Below are positions 25,472 to 34,394 of a DNA stretch of 64,000 nt, piece by piece. Where the stretch lies: assembly GCF_004614235.1 (NCBI RefSeq), contig NZ_SPVH01000001.1, positions 248,001 to 312,000 on the forward strand, in the 5' to 3' direction. How positions within the stretch are numbered: position 1 is the stretch's first letter; every line of letters starts with the position of its first letter. Below the pieces are notes generated by a model, which did not search any database, was not told the DNA's origin, and saw nothing but the letters and a program-made list of their open reading frames with translations. Both the position numbers and the translations under genes were made by a program. This DNA is from Brevundimonas intermedia (GTDB lineage Bacteria > Pseudomonadota > Alphaproteobacteria > Caulobacterales > Caulobacteraceae).

Positions 25472-26662
25472 TCAGATGACGCCCAACTCCCGGCCCGCCT
25501 GCGTAAACGCCGCCACCGTCCGGTCGATCTGCTCGAAGCTGTGCGCCGCCGACATCTGGGTGCGGATGCGGGCCTGGCCGCGCGGCACCACGGGGAAGCT
25601 GAACCCGATCACATAGACGCCCAGCTCCAGCGCGCGCGCGGCGAAATCCTGCGCCAGTTTGGCGTCGCCCAGCATGACCGGGATGATCGGGTGTTCGCCG
25701 TCCAGCAGGGTGAAGCCCGCATCGGCCATGGCGTTGCGATAGCGGTGGGCGTTGGCCGACAGGCGGGTGCGCAGCGCGTCGCCCTCGGACCCTTGGGCGA
25801 TGCGGATGGCCTCCAGGCTCGAACCGCACACCGCCGGCGCCAGGGCGTTGGAGAACAGATAGGGCCGCGCGCGCTGCTTCAGCAGTTCGACCACCGACTT
25901 CTTCGCACAGATGAAGCCGCCCATGGCGCCGCCCAGGGCCTTGCCGAAGGTGCCGGTGACGAAGTCGACCTCGACCCCGTGATGGGAGAAGGAGCCCTTG
26001 CCTTGCGGACCCAGGAAGCCCGTCGCGTGGCAGTCGTCGACCATGATCAGGGCGTCGTACTTGTCGGCCAGCACCCGGATCTCGTCCAGTTTGGCGATAT
26101 AGCCGTCCATCGAGAAGGCGCCGTCGGTGGCGATGATGATGTCGCGGGCGCCGGCCGCGCGGGCCTCCTTCAGGCGGCTCTCCAGCTCATCCATGTCGGA
26201 GTTGGCGAACCGGTAGCGTTTGGCCTTGCACAGCCGCACCCCGTCGATGATCGAGGCGTGGTTCAAACTGTCCGAGACGATGGCGTCGTTTTCGCCCAGC
26301 AGGGGTTCGAACAGGCCGCCGTTGGCGTCGAAGGCGGCGGCGAATAGGATGGCGTCCTCGAAGCCGAGATAACCGGCGATGGCCGCCTCAAGCTCCTTGT
26401 GGATCTCCAGCGTGCCGCAGATGAAACGGACCGAGGCCGTGCCCGCGCCCCATTTTTCCTGCGCGGCGATGCCCGCCTGGGTGACGCGCTCGTCGCCCGC
26501 CAGGCCGAGGTAGTTGTTGGCGCAGAAGTTCAGCACGTCGCGTCCGGCGACCTGGATCACCGGCCCCTGACGCGAGGCGATGATGCGTTCGGGTTTGGTC
26601 AGGCCCTGGGCGTCGATCTCGGTCAGTTCGCCGGCGACGCGGTCGTAGAATGTCTGAGTCAT
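25472..26662 (-). CDS. kbl: 2-amino-3-ketobutyrate CoA ligase (glycine C-acetyltransferase)
   Basis: This 396-residue PLP enzyme splits 2-amino-3-ketobutyrate with CoA into glycine and acetyl-CoA. Family motifs NFCANNYLGLA, SVRFICGTLEIHKELE, SDSLNHASIIDG and VDDCHATGF are present. The PLP-binding Lys is in GTFGKALGGAMGG. It is the first gene of the kbl-tdh unit, so threonine breakdown here yields acetyl-CoA that can enter the glyoxylate shunt. Confidence 0.95.
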   Translation of the reverse strand: MTQTFYDRVAGELTEIDAQGLTKPERIIASRQGPVIQVAGRDVLNFCANNYLGLAGDERVTQAGIAAQEKWGAGTASVRFICGTLEIHKELEAAIAGYLGFEDAILFAAAFDANGGLFEPLLGENDAIVSDSLNHASIIDGVRLCKAKRYRFANSDMDELESRLKEARAAGARDIIIATDGAFSMDGYIAKLDEIRVLADKYDALIMVDDCHATGFLGPQGKGSFSHHGVEVDFVTGTFGKALGGAMGGFICAKKSVVELLKQRARPYLFSNALAPAVCGSSLEAIRIAQGSEGDALRTRLSANAHRYRNAMADAGFTLLDGEHPIIPVMLGDAKLAQDFAARALELGVYVIGFSFPVVPRGQARIRTQMSAAHSFEQIDRTVAAFTQAGRELGVI

Positions 26663-26704
26663 GAGCCGCGACCTACGCCGATTTCCGATCCGTTTCCACC
26701 CGCA

Positions 26705-27628
26705 TCAGGTTGCAGGTTCGGGGTCCGCTTCGGCCCGGATCGGGCTGACGCGGATCTTGCCGCCGCAGGGCTGGAACTCGAACGGCAGGCTGATCGCGGC
26801 GGTATCGCCCGGCGCGGTCACACGAAGGGTCGCTACGCTGGGGCAGGACTTCTGCATCGTCTCGTCCGGGACCACGTTCCAGGCCGTTTCGAAATAGGCC
26901 TTGGCTTGCGGTGCGATCTCGACAGGCGTCGGCGCCTGGCCCTGACGGAAATAGCTGCCGGGGCTCTGGTCGGCGCGGATCGAGGTCACGGGACGGCCCC
27001 GCGCATCCTGCAAGGTCACGCCCGGATAACCGGTCAGGCTGCAGGCCTGTGTGCCGACGTTCTGGAGGCTGAAGTTGCGAACCCGATTTCCCGCGCCCGC
27101 GTCGCCACCCTCGGCCGCCAGCTTCAGCTGCGCCCCCTTGCAGGGCATGGAGGCGGGCAGAACCCCGCCCGGCGCGGGCGTCGGGGTCTGACCGGGGATG
27201 GGGAGCGGTCCCGGCGTCACGTCAGCGCCGGGGATCGGACGCGAGCAGCGCTCCAGCACCGCCACTCCGGTCGTGCCGTCCGGGCCGAGGCGGCTGAGCG
27301 TGCCGCTTTCCTGACCGTCGCGGGTCGCCGTCCACCATTCCACACCCGCCCCGACATAGCGCGCGCCGCTGGCGGCCTGGACCGAACGCAGGGCGTAGGT
27401 CTGGGTCTTGTAGGTCAGTTGCGCGGTGTCGCTGTCGGCATACTGGACCTGGAGCGTCGCGCCGCTTTCGCAGGCGTAGCCGATCGACGGTGCATTGGAC
27501 GCCGGCGCCGCCTGCGGCTCGACCGGAGCGGTCGGTTGCTCCGGCTGCGGCTGCGGCTGCTGACAGGCGGAGACGCCGGTCAGGGCGGCGATGGCGACGA
27601 AAGCGGTCAGGCGGCGCATCATGGTCAA
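26705..27628 (-). CDS. Lipoprotein with MliC-like and DUF4232 domains
   Basis: This 307-residue lipoprotein (signal ending GVSAC, Cys about 22) combines two parts. Residues about 48-125 resemble the MliC/PliC lysozyme-inhibitor fold: YACESGATLQVQY, then AASGARYVGAGVEWW. A Pro-rich linker (about 133-155) leads to a DUF4232-like beta domain with MPCKGAQLKL, NVGTQACSLTGYPGV and a late Cys pair. The whole should sit in the periplasm or outer membrane and may bind or inhibit C-type lysozyme. It follows mce by 58 bases on the same strand, so it may be read from the propionate operon. Confidence 0.78.
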   Translation of the reverse strand: MTMMRRLTAFVAIAALTGVSACQQPQPQPEQPTAPVEPQAAPASNAPSIGYACESGATLQVQYADSDTAQLTYKTQTYALRSVQAASGARYVGAGVEWWTATRDGQESGTLSRLGPDGTTGVAVLERCSRPIPGADVTPGPLPIPGQTPTPAPGGVLPASMPCKGAQLKLAAEGGDAGAGNRVRNFSLQNVGTQACSLTGYPGVTLQDARGRPVTSIRADQSPGSYFRQGQAPTPVEIAPQAKAYFETAWNVVPDETMQKSCPSVATLRVTAPGDTAAISLPFEFQPCGGKIRVSPIRAEADPEPAT

Positions 27629-27686
27629 GTCTTTCCCGTTCGATCAACCCAACGGTCAAGCTGGCGAAAGGCTCCGCCGCCGAACC

Positions 27687-28109
27687 TCAGTGGTCGCCTT
27701 TCGGCGTCTCCATCAGCTCGATCAGCACCCCGCCCATGTCGCGCGGATGCAGGAAGACGACCGGCGTGCCGTGCGCCCCGATGCGCGGTTCGCCCGTGCC
27801 CAGGAGGGTCACGCCCTTGGCCCGCATTTCCGCGACAGCGGCGTGGATGTCGGCGACCTCGAAACAGACGTGATGCTGGCCGCCCTTGGGGTTCTTGGCT
27901 AGGAAGCCGACGATGGGGCTGGTCTCGTCATAGGGTTCGATCAGCTCGATCTGGGCCGTGGGCGTGTCGATGAAACAGACCTTCACCCCCTGCGCGGGGA
28001 GGTCGAACGGTTCGCCGATCTTCGTCGCGCCCAGCACGTCCCGATACAGTTTGATCGAGTCCGCGATGGAGGGCGTGGCGACCCCGACGTGATTCAGGGC
28101 GCCGATCAT
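27687..28109 (-). CDS. mce: Methylmalonyl-CoA epimerase
   Basis: This 140-residue vicinal-oxygen-chelate protein interconverts (S)- and (R)-methylmalonyl-CoA, linking propionyl-CoA carboxylase to the mutase. Metal-ligand motifs are [19 protein letters not shown] and the Glu in GVLIELME. Its ATG overlaps the mutB stop as ATGA, so translation is coupled. Confidence 0.95.
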   Translation of the reverse strand: MIGALNHVGVATPSIADSIKLYRDVLGATKIGEPFDLPAQGVKVCFIDTPTAQIELIEPYDETSPIVGFLAKNPKGGQHHVCFEVADIHAAVAEMRAKGVTLLGTGEPRIGAHGTPVVFLHPRDMGGVLIELMETPKGDH

Positions 28110-30265
28110 GGCTTGTCCTTTGCGGGGGCGGGCTGGGCGTAGCCCAGCCTCTGGTTGAGTTTCTCGATCAGGTCCACCGCCGTGTCGGCGATGGGCGAAC
28201 CCGGCAGGTAGACGGCGGCGGCCCCCATATCGAGCAGGGGCTGGACGTCGGACGGCGGAATGACGCCGCCCACCACGATCATGATGTCGGGCCGGCCCAG
28301 CTTCTCCAGCTCGGCCTTCAGTTCAGGAACCAACGTCAGATGCCCCGCCGCCAGAGACGAAGCGCCCACCGCATGAACCCCCTTGTCCACCGCGTCCTTC
28401 GCCGCCTCTGACGGGGTCTGGAACAGGGCGCCGGCGGTGACGTCGAAGCCCAGGTCGCCATAGCCTGTGGCGACCACCTTCTGGCCCCGGTCGTGCCCGT
28501 CCTGGCCCAGTTTTGCGATCAGGATGCGGGGCGGCCCGCCGTCGTTCTCGACGAAGGTCGCCACCATCTCGCGCGCGCGGGCGAAGCGGGGATCGGCGCC
28601 GGCCTCCTTGGCGTAGACGCCCGACACGGTCTGCACCGTGGCCACATGCCGGCCGAAGGCGGCCTCCAGCGCGTCCGAAATCTCGCCCACCGTCGCCTTG
28701 GCCCGCGCCGCCTGCACCGCCAGCTCCAGCAGGTTGGCGTTTCCACGCGCCCCGTCCGTCAGCGCCGCCAGCGCCGCATTGGTCGCCGCCTGATCCCGCT
28801 CGGCCCTCAGCCGTTTCAGCTTGTCGATCTGCGCCGCCAGCACCGCCGCATTGTCGACCTTCAGCATCGGAATGTCGTCGACGACGGGGTTCAGATATTT
28901 GTTTACTCCGACCACCGTCTGCTGGCCGGTGTCGATCCGGGCCTGGGTCTTGGCGGCGGATTCCTCGATCCTCAGCTTGGGAATCCCGGCCTCGATGGCC
29001 TTGGCCATGCCGCCCAGGGCCTCGACCTCGGCCATGTGGGCGCGGGCGCGTTCGGCCAGTTCGTGGGTCAGCCGCTCGACGTAGAAGCTGCCGCCCCAGG
29101 GATCGATGACCTTGGTCAGCCCCGTCTCCGACTGCAACAGTATCTGGGTATTGCGCGCGATCCGGGCCGAAAAGTCGGTCGGCAGGGCCAGGGCCTCGTC
29201 CAGGGCATTGGTGTGCAGGCTCTGCGTCTGGCCGCCCGCCGCCGCCATGGCCTCGACCATGGTGCGTGGCACATTGTTGAACACGTCCTGCGCCGCCAGG
29301 CTCCAGCCCGAAGTCTGGCAGTGAGCGCGCAGGGACAGCGACTTCGGATCGACCCCGCCCTTTTTCCGCACCGCCTCGGCCCACAGCAGGCGGCCGGCCC
29401 GCATCTTGGCCACCTCCATGAAATAGTTCATGCCGATGGCCCAGAAGAAGCTCAGGCGCGGCGCGAACCGGTCGATCGGCATGCCTGCCGCGACGCCCGC
29501 CCGCAGATATTCGATCCCGTCCGCCAGCGTATAGGCCAGCTCGATGTCGGCCGAGGCCCCGGCCTCCTGCATGTGATAGCCGCTGATGGAGATCGAGTTG
29601 AACTTCGGCGTCTCCTGCGCCGTCCAGGCGAAGATGTCGGCGATGATCCGCATCGATGGCTCGGGCGGATAGATGTAGGTGTTCCTGACCATGAACTCCT
29701 TCAGAATGTCGTTCTGAATGGTCCCGGTCAGCTTGGCGTGGGGCACCCCCTGTTCTTCCGCCGCGACGACATACAGGGCCAGGATCGGCAGCACCGCCCC
29801 GTTCATCGTCATCGACACCGACATCTGGTCCAGCGGGATCCCGTCGAACAGGGTCCGCATGTCATAGATGCTGTCGATGGCCACGCCGGCCATGCCGACG
29901 TCGCCCTTCACCCGCGGGTGGTCGCTGTCATAGCCCCGGTGCGTCGCCAGATCGAAGGCGATGCTCAGCCCCTTCTGCCCCGCCGCCAGATTGCGACGAT
30001 AGAAGGCGTTCGACTCCTCGGCGGTCGAGAAACCGGCGTACTGGCGGATGGTCCAGGGATTGCCCGCATACATGGTCGGATAGGGCCCGCGCATGAAGGG
30101 CGCGAACCCCGGCAGGCCGTCCTGGTGATCCAGCCCCTCCAGCGCCTCAGCGCCGTATGCGGTCGGCACGGTCAGACTTTCGGGCGTCAGCCACGGGTCG
30201 CGCGTTGGCCCCTGCCCGGTCGCGTCGAGCGTCAGGGCGATCTTGCTGAAGTCGGGGAAGCTCAT
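28106..30265 (-). CDS. mutB: Methylmalonyl-CoA mutase large subunit
   Basis: This 719-residue B12-dependent subunit converts (R)-methylmalonyl-CoA to succinyl-CoA. The start [10 protein letters not shown] overlaps the mutA stop as ATGA, with AGGAGGTGA upstream, so I prefer it over the 18-codon extension. The TIM barrel has [18 protein letters not shown] and [16 protein letters not shown]. The C-terminal cobalamin domain has the DxHxxG motif in [13 protein letters not shown]. No meaB-type chaperone is next to it. Confidence 0.96.
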   Translation of the reverse strand: MSFPDFSKIALTLDATGQGPTRDPWLTPESLTVPTAYGAEALEGLDHQDGLPGFAPFMRGPYPTMYAGNPWTIRQYAGFSTAEESNAFYRRNLAAGQKGLSIAFDLATHRGYDSDHPRVKGDVGMAGVAIDSIYDMRTLFDGIPLDQMSVSMTMNGAVLPILALYVVAAEEQGVPHAKLTGTIQNDILKEFMVRNTYIYPPEPSMRIIADIFAWTAQETPKFNSISISGYHMQEAGASADIELAYTLADGIEYLRAGVAAGMPIDRFAPRLSFFWAIGMNYFMEVAKMRAGRLLWAEAVRKKGGVDPKSLSLRAHCQTSGWSLAAQDVFNNVPRTMVEAMAAAGGQTQSLHTNALDEALALPTDFSARIARNTQILLQSETGLTKVIDPWGGSFYVERLTHELAERARAHMAEVEALGGMAKAIEAGIPKLRIEESAAKTQARIDTGQQTVVGVNKYLNPVVDDIPMLKVDNAAVLAAQIDKLKRLRAERDQAATNAALAALTDGARGNANLLELAVQAARAKATVGEISDALEAAFGRHVATVQTVSGVYAKEAGADPRFARAREMVATFVENDGGPPRILIAKLGQDGHDRGQKVVATGYGDLGFDVTAGALFQTPSEAAKDAVDKGVHAVGASSLAAGHLTLVPELKAELEKLGRPDIMIVVGGVIPPSDVQPLLDMGAAAVYLPGSPIADTAVDLIEKLNQRLGYAQPAPAKDKP

Positions 30266-31641
30266 CCGATCACCTCCTCGAAGGCCGCAGCGAAGCGGAT
30301 CGGCGTCAGGGGTTCGCACACCCGCTCCACCGCCGCAGCCGCCTCATCGCCCGCCTCGACCGGCGCCGGCCGCACGTCCGCGTCCACATATTTCGTCACG
30401 CCGACGATTTGGGCCGCGCCGTTTTTCAGACCCGCCTCGCGCAGGGCCCGGGCGCGGGCGATGCGGGGCTGGATCACCGACCCCTTCAGGGCCTCGACCA
30501 GACCGCCTTCGGCCTCGATCATCTGGAACTCGGCCCATCCTGCCTCGGCCAGATCGCGGGTGCGGGCGTCCAGATACCAAGAACCGGCGGCCGGATCGTC
30601 GACCCGGCCCAGATTGGCCTCCTCCATCAGCACCAGCTGGGTGTTCCTCGCCTGCCGCCTGGCAAAGGCGTCGGACCGCCCGGTCGCGCGGGTGAAGCCG
30701 TCCAGCACCACCACGTCCGCGCCCCCCACGGCGCCCGCAAACCCCGCCGCCGTCAGCCGCAGCAGATTGGGCCAGGGGTCGCGGCTGCTGAGCATCCGTC
30801 GCGACGACCGCGCCTCGATCACGGCCGGCGTCTCAAGCCCGAAGGCTCGCGTCAACGCGGCCCAGATCAGCCGCATGGCCCGGACCTTGGCCAGGCTGTC
30901 GAAATATTCCGCATCGACCGACAGGCCGACCACCGTGCCGCGCAAGGCCGCCTCGACCGACATCCCCGCATCCACGGCCGCCTTCACATGGGCCACCACG
31001 CTGGCGGCCGCAAAGGCCAGCTCCTGCGCCGCCGATCCGCCCGCCTCGTGCGCCACGCGCCCGCTGGCCATGAAGAAGGTCGCATCGGGATAGGCCCCCG
31101 CATGGCGCGCCGCCGTATTGGCCGCCAGGCTCAGATGCTCTTCCACCGAACGCGGCGCCCCGCCCGCCTCGGCGAAGGCCGAGACCGGGTCCATATGGAA
31201 TCTCAGCTGCGCGCGCGGCGAGCCCTTTGCTACGACCGCCAAGGCGTTGGCCGCATCCGGCCCGTCGATCCCGGCGTCCAGCGCCACCGGCGCCAGCTCC
31301 AGCGCCACGCCTTCCAGCGCCCGCCCCAACGGCGCGGAATCCGCCAGCACTCGCCCCCTCAGCACCACCGAGGCGGCGCCGTTCTCCAGATCGGTCAGGA
31401 CGGCGGCGTTGACCGCCTCGGCGTCGTCCCCCTCGACCAGGGTCCGCAGATCCCAGGCCCGGCCTTCAGAGTCGGACGGACGCGGCGCAAAGATCGCCTG
31501 CACCCCGTTCGCCCCGGCATACAGCGGCCGCGTCACCAACTGGTCGGCATCGAGGTGCATCAGCGCCTCGATCGGCCGATCCTTCAACGCCTTCTGGGCC
31601 GCCTCGCGCCATTCGAGGGGGCTGGGTGTGGGGAAGGTCAT
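30262..31641 (-). CDS. mutA: Methylmalonyl-CoA mutase small subunit
   Basis: This 459-residue protein is homologous to the barrel of the large subunit ([50 protein letters not shown]) but has no DxHxxG site and ends before a B12-type domain would begin. It probably serves as the structural partner of mutB. Several described small subunits are longer because they keep a degenerate B12 domain. It is coupled to mutB by a 4-base overlap. A REPIN-like element lies between it and pccA. Confidence 0.9.
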   Translation of the reverse strand: MTFPTPSPLEWREAAQKALKDRPIEALMHLDADQLVTRPLYAGANGVQAIFAPRPSDSEGRAWDLRTLVEGDDAEAVNAAVLTDLENGAASVVLRGRVLADSAPLGRALEGVALELAPVALDAGIDGPDAANALAVVAKGSPRAQLRFHMDPVSAFAEAGGAPRSVEEHLSLAANTAARHAGAYPDATFFMASGRVAHEAGGSAAQELAFAAASVVAHVKAAVDAGMSVEAALRGTVVGLSVDAEYFDSLAKVRAMRLIWAALTRAFGLETPAVIEARSSRRMLSSRDPWPNLLRLTAAGFAGAVGGADVVVLDGFTRATGRSDAFARRQARNTQLVLMEEANLGRVDDPAAGSWYLDARTRDLAEAGWAEFQMIEAEGGLVEALKGSVIQPRIARARALREAGLKNGAAQIVGVTKYVDADVRPAPVEAGDEAAAAVERVCEPLTPIRFAAAFEEVIG

Positions 31642-31660
31642 GCGCCCGTCCCCCCTTCTT

Positions 31661-31824
31661 CTTTCGTCATTCCGGGCGAAGCGCAGCGAAGACCCGGAAC
31701 CCAGCGGCGCCGAAGGCGAAATCTATCCGCCGCTCGATGTTTGAAGACCAAATCCGCGACAGGTTCGCGCTCACGCGCGCCGCTGGGTTCCGGGTTGCGC
31801 TGCGCGCCCCCGGAATGACGAAAG
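31661..31824. repeat. REPIN-like nested palindrome, copy C
   Basis: The outer arms CTTTCGTCATTCCGGG (31661-31676) and CCCGGAATGACGAAAG (31809-31824) are perfect. The inner arms, beginning ACCCGGAACCCAGCGGCGC (31692-31710) and ending GCGCCGCTGGGTTCCGGGT (31777-31795), are also complementary. Within each half TTCCGGG pairs with CCCGGAA. It separates pccA from mutA in what would otherwise be a tight operon. Confidence 0.83.
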
Positions 31825-31834
31825 GGGGGAAACA

Positions 31835-33814
31835 TCACCCGAACTCCACCAGCACGTCATCCGCCGCCACCGGATCCCCGTCCTTGGCCCCCACCGCCTT
31901 CACCACCCCGTCGCGCTCGGCCTTCAGGATGTTCTGCATCTTCATGGCTTCGATGATCGCCACCGTCTCGCCGGTCTTGACCTCCTGCCCCACCACCACC
32001 GGGATCGACACCACCAGCCCCGGCATCGGCGACAGCACCATCTTCGACGTGTCCGCCGCGACCTTCTCCGGCAGGCGCGCGTACAGTTCGGCGACGTGCG
32101 GCCGCAGCACCCGCACCCGCGCCCTGGCCGCGCGGTGACGGATGTCGAAACCGTCGGCGACGCGTTTGACCTCGGCGGTGAAGGCCTCGCCGTCCAGCTC
32201 GGCCTTGAACTGGGCCAGGCCCGGCCGCCAGTCGATGTCGGACAGGCGGATGTCGCCCCCGCCCGTCAGGGTCAGGATCATCTCCTCGTCCTCATCGTAG
32301 GACAGGCCGACGCCGTGCGGCGTCTTGTCGATCATCACGATCCAGTCGGTGCGGTCCGACGGGTCGCCGTCCTGTTCGGCGATGACCTCGTGCATAGCGA
32401 GCGCCGAGGCGATCAGGATCCGCTCCTGCTCCACCGTCGGCCGCAGGCCGTTAAAGCCGTCCGGGAATTCGTCCTTGATATAGCTGGTCGACAGTTCGCC
32501 CGACTTGAACCGGTCCTGGTCCATCACCGCCGCCAGGAAGGGCACATTGTGGCCCAGGCCCGACAGGTGGGTGTCCTCCAGCGCCCGAGCCATGCCCGTC
32601 ACCGCCGCCTCGCGCGTCTCGCCCCAGGCGCACAGCTTGGCGATCATCGGGTCGTAGAACATGCTGATCTCGTCGCCCTCGCGGACGCCGGAATCGTTCC
32701 TGACCGTATAGTCCCCCTGATCGCCCTCCTCCGGCTGCTCATAACGCACCAGCCGCCCGATGGACGGCAGGAAGCCGCGATAGGGATCCTCGGCATAGAT
32801 CCGGCTCTCGATGGCCCAGCCGTTGATCGACAGGTCCTTCTGCTCAAAGGCCAGGGCCTCGCCCCAGGCCGACCGGATCATCTGTTCGACCAGATCGACC
32901 CCGGTGATCAGCTCCGTCACCGGATGCTCGACCTGCAGCCGGGTGTTCATTTCCAGGAAGAAGAAGCTCTTGTCTTGTCCGGCCACGAACTCGACCGTGC
33001 CGGCTGAGTCATAGTTGACCGCCTGGGCCAGGGCGACGGCCTGCGCCCCCATGGCGGCGCGGGTGGCCTCGTCCAGCAGGGGCGAGGGCGCCTCCTCGAT
33101 GACCTTCTGGTTGCGGCGCTGGATCGAACATTCGCGCTCGAACAGGTGGATGACGTGGCCGTGCTTGTCGCCCAGCACCTGGATCTCGATGTGGCGCGGG
33201 TCGATGATGAACTTTTCCAGGAAGACCCGGTCGTCGCCGAAGGCGTTCAGCGCCTCGGCCTTCACCGCCGCGAACCCTTCGGCCATGTCGGCGTCCGAAT
33301 GGGCCACGCGAATGCCCTTGCCCCCGCCGCCGGCCGAGGCCTTGATCATGATCGGATAGCCGATCTGGTTGGCGATCTTGACCGCCTCCTCCGGCGTCTC
33401 GATCAGCCCCATATGCCCCGGCACGGTCGAGACCCCCGCCTCGGCCGCCAGCTTCTTGGAGCTGATCTTGTCGCCCATGGCCTCGATGGCCTCGGGGTTG
33501 GGGCCGATGAAGGCGATGCCCTCGTCCCTCAGCCGCCGCGCGAACCCGGCGTTCTCGCTCAGGAACCCAAAGCCCGGATGCACGGCCTGCGCCCCCGTCT
33601 GGCGCACCGCCTCGACGATCTTGTCCGCCAGCAGATAGGACTGCGCCGCCGGCGCCGGCCCGATCAGCACCGCCTCGTCGGCCATTTCGACCGCCAGCGA
33701 CCCGGCGTCGGCCTCCGAATAGACCTGCACGGTCTTGATGCCCATGCGGCGGCAGGTCTTGATGATCCGAACCGCGATCTCGCCCCGGTTGGCGATGAGG
33801 ATTTTGGAGAACAT
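31835..33814 (-). CDS. pccA: Propionyl-CoA carboxylase alpha subunit
   Basis: This 659-residue subunit carries biotin carboxylase and biotin carrier domains. The N-terminal lobe MFSKILIANRGEIAVRI, the ATP-grasp site SAGGGGKGIRVAHSD, and ECSIQRRNQKVIEEAPSP are standard. The C-terminal carrier has the biotinylated Lys in IEAMKMQNIL. The middle about 460-560 holds the linker that docks onto the beta subunit. With pccB it makes (S)-methylmalonyl-CoA from propionyl-CoA, CO2 and ATP. An interrupting gene and repeat separate it from pccB, so it probably has its own promoter near 33815-33850 or depends on read-through. Confidence 0.96.
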   Translation of the reverse strand: MFSKILIANRGEIAVRIIKTCRRMGIKTVQVYSEADAGSLAVEMADEAVLIGPAPAAQSYLLADKIVEAVRQTGAQAVHPGFGFLSENAGFARRLRDEGIAFIGPNPEAIEAMGDKISSKKLAAEAGVSTVPGHMGLIETPEEAVKIANQIGYPIMIKASAGGGGKGIRVAHSDADMAEGFAAVKAEALNAFGDDRVFLEKFIIDPRHIEIQVLGDKHGHVIHLFERECSIQRRNQKVIEEAPSPLLDEATRAAMGAQAVALAQAVNYDSAGTVEFVAGQDKSFFFLEMNTRLQVEHPVTELITGVDLVEQMIRSAWGEALAFEQKDLSINGWAIESRIYAEDPYRGFLPSIGRLVRYEQPEEGDQGDYTVRNDSGVREGDEISMFYDPMIAKLCAWGETREAAVTGMARALEDTHLSGLGHNVPFLAAVMDQDRFKSGELSTSYIKDEFPDGFNGLRPTVEQERILIASALAMHEVIAEQDGDPSDRTDWIVMIDKTPHGVGLSYDEDEEMILTLTGGGDIRLSDIDWRPGLAQFKAELDGEAFTAEVKRVADGFDIRHRAARARVRVLRPHVAELYARLPEKVAADTSKMVLSPMPGLVVSIPVVVGQEVKTGETVAIIEAMKMQNILKAERDGVVKAVGAKDGDPVAADDVLVEFG

Positions 33815-33849
33815 GGCTATACTTCCTCTGCCAAGCGATGGGGGATGCG

Positions 33850-34209
33850 ATGGTAACGGCGGACAGCCTGATCGGCTGCTACATGATGGCCAATCGGATG
33901 CACGGCGTCGTCTATGTCGGCGTCAGCAGCCAGTTGGTGACGCGCGTGGGCCAGCACCGGGCGGGCGTCATCGACGGCTTCACCAAGCGATACGGCCTGA
34001 AACGCCTCGTCTGGTACGAGTTCCACGAGACAATCGTCGGCGCGATCCAGCGGGAGAAGTCTCTGAAACGCTGGCCCCGCGACTGGAAGGCCAATCTGAT
34101 CGAACGCGCCAATCCGCATTGGGACGACCTGTTCGCTGACCTGGTTCGGGCGTCGGGGGCGGAGCCCGACCCCGATGCCTATCGAAACTGGACGCCGCCG
34201 GAGGAGTAA
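33850..34209 (+). CDS. Small GIY-YIG nuclease-family protein
   Basis: This protein of about 119 residues has a single GIY-YIG domain. The motif variant is VVYVGVSSQLVTRVGQHR (catalytic Tyr and Arg), followed by FTKRYGLKRLVWYEFHE and the metal-binding Glu in IQREKSLKRW, then WKANLIERANPHWDDL. All key residues are kept. An upstream ATG at 33838 adds four residues; I prefer 33850 because GGGG lies at a suitable distance. It is on the opposite strand, inside the gap between pccB and pccA. A 42-bp-arm palindrome begins 17 bases after its stop. Confidence 0.88.
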   Translation: MVTADSLIGCYMMANRMHGVVYVGVSSQLVTRVGQHRAGVIDGFTKRYGLKRLVWYEFHETIVGAIQREKSLKRWPRDWKANLIERANPHWDDLFADLVRASGAEPDPDAYRNWTPPEE

Positions 34210-34226
34210 TCCCCCCCTCCCAAGAC

Positions 34227-34367
34227 CGTCATCCTCGCCCTTGTGGCGAGGATCCAGACTCCCGGTGTTCAACGATGCACCCCAGCCGATGACGCGGCGC
34301 CGCTGAGGCCGGCGGCCCACGCTCGACACCGGGAGTCTGGATCCTCGCCACAAGGGCGAGGATGACG
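34227..34367. repeat. REPIN-like nested palindrome, copy B2
   Basis: Two perfect 42-bp inverted arms (34227-34268 and 34326-34367) enclose 57 bases. Each arm contains a hairpin: ATCCTCGCC and GGCGAGGAT around CTTGT, then CCAGACTCCCGG. On the plus strand it is followed by AAATTTTTTG, so it can terminate the GIY-YIG gene. It is the same family as B1, with more extended arms. Confidence 0.9.
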
Positions 34368-34394
34368 AAATTTTTTGAAGCGTCACAACCCACA

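Noticed and set aside
28493..31093. 866-residue open frame on the plus strand across mutB and mutA
   Set aside because: It is the antisense of two well-supported genes, with composition typical of such GC-rich shadows and no domain.
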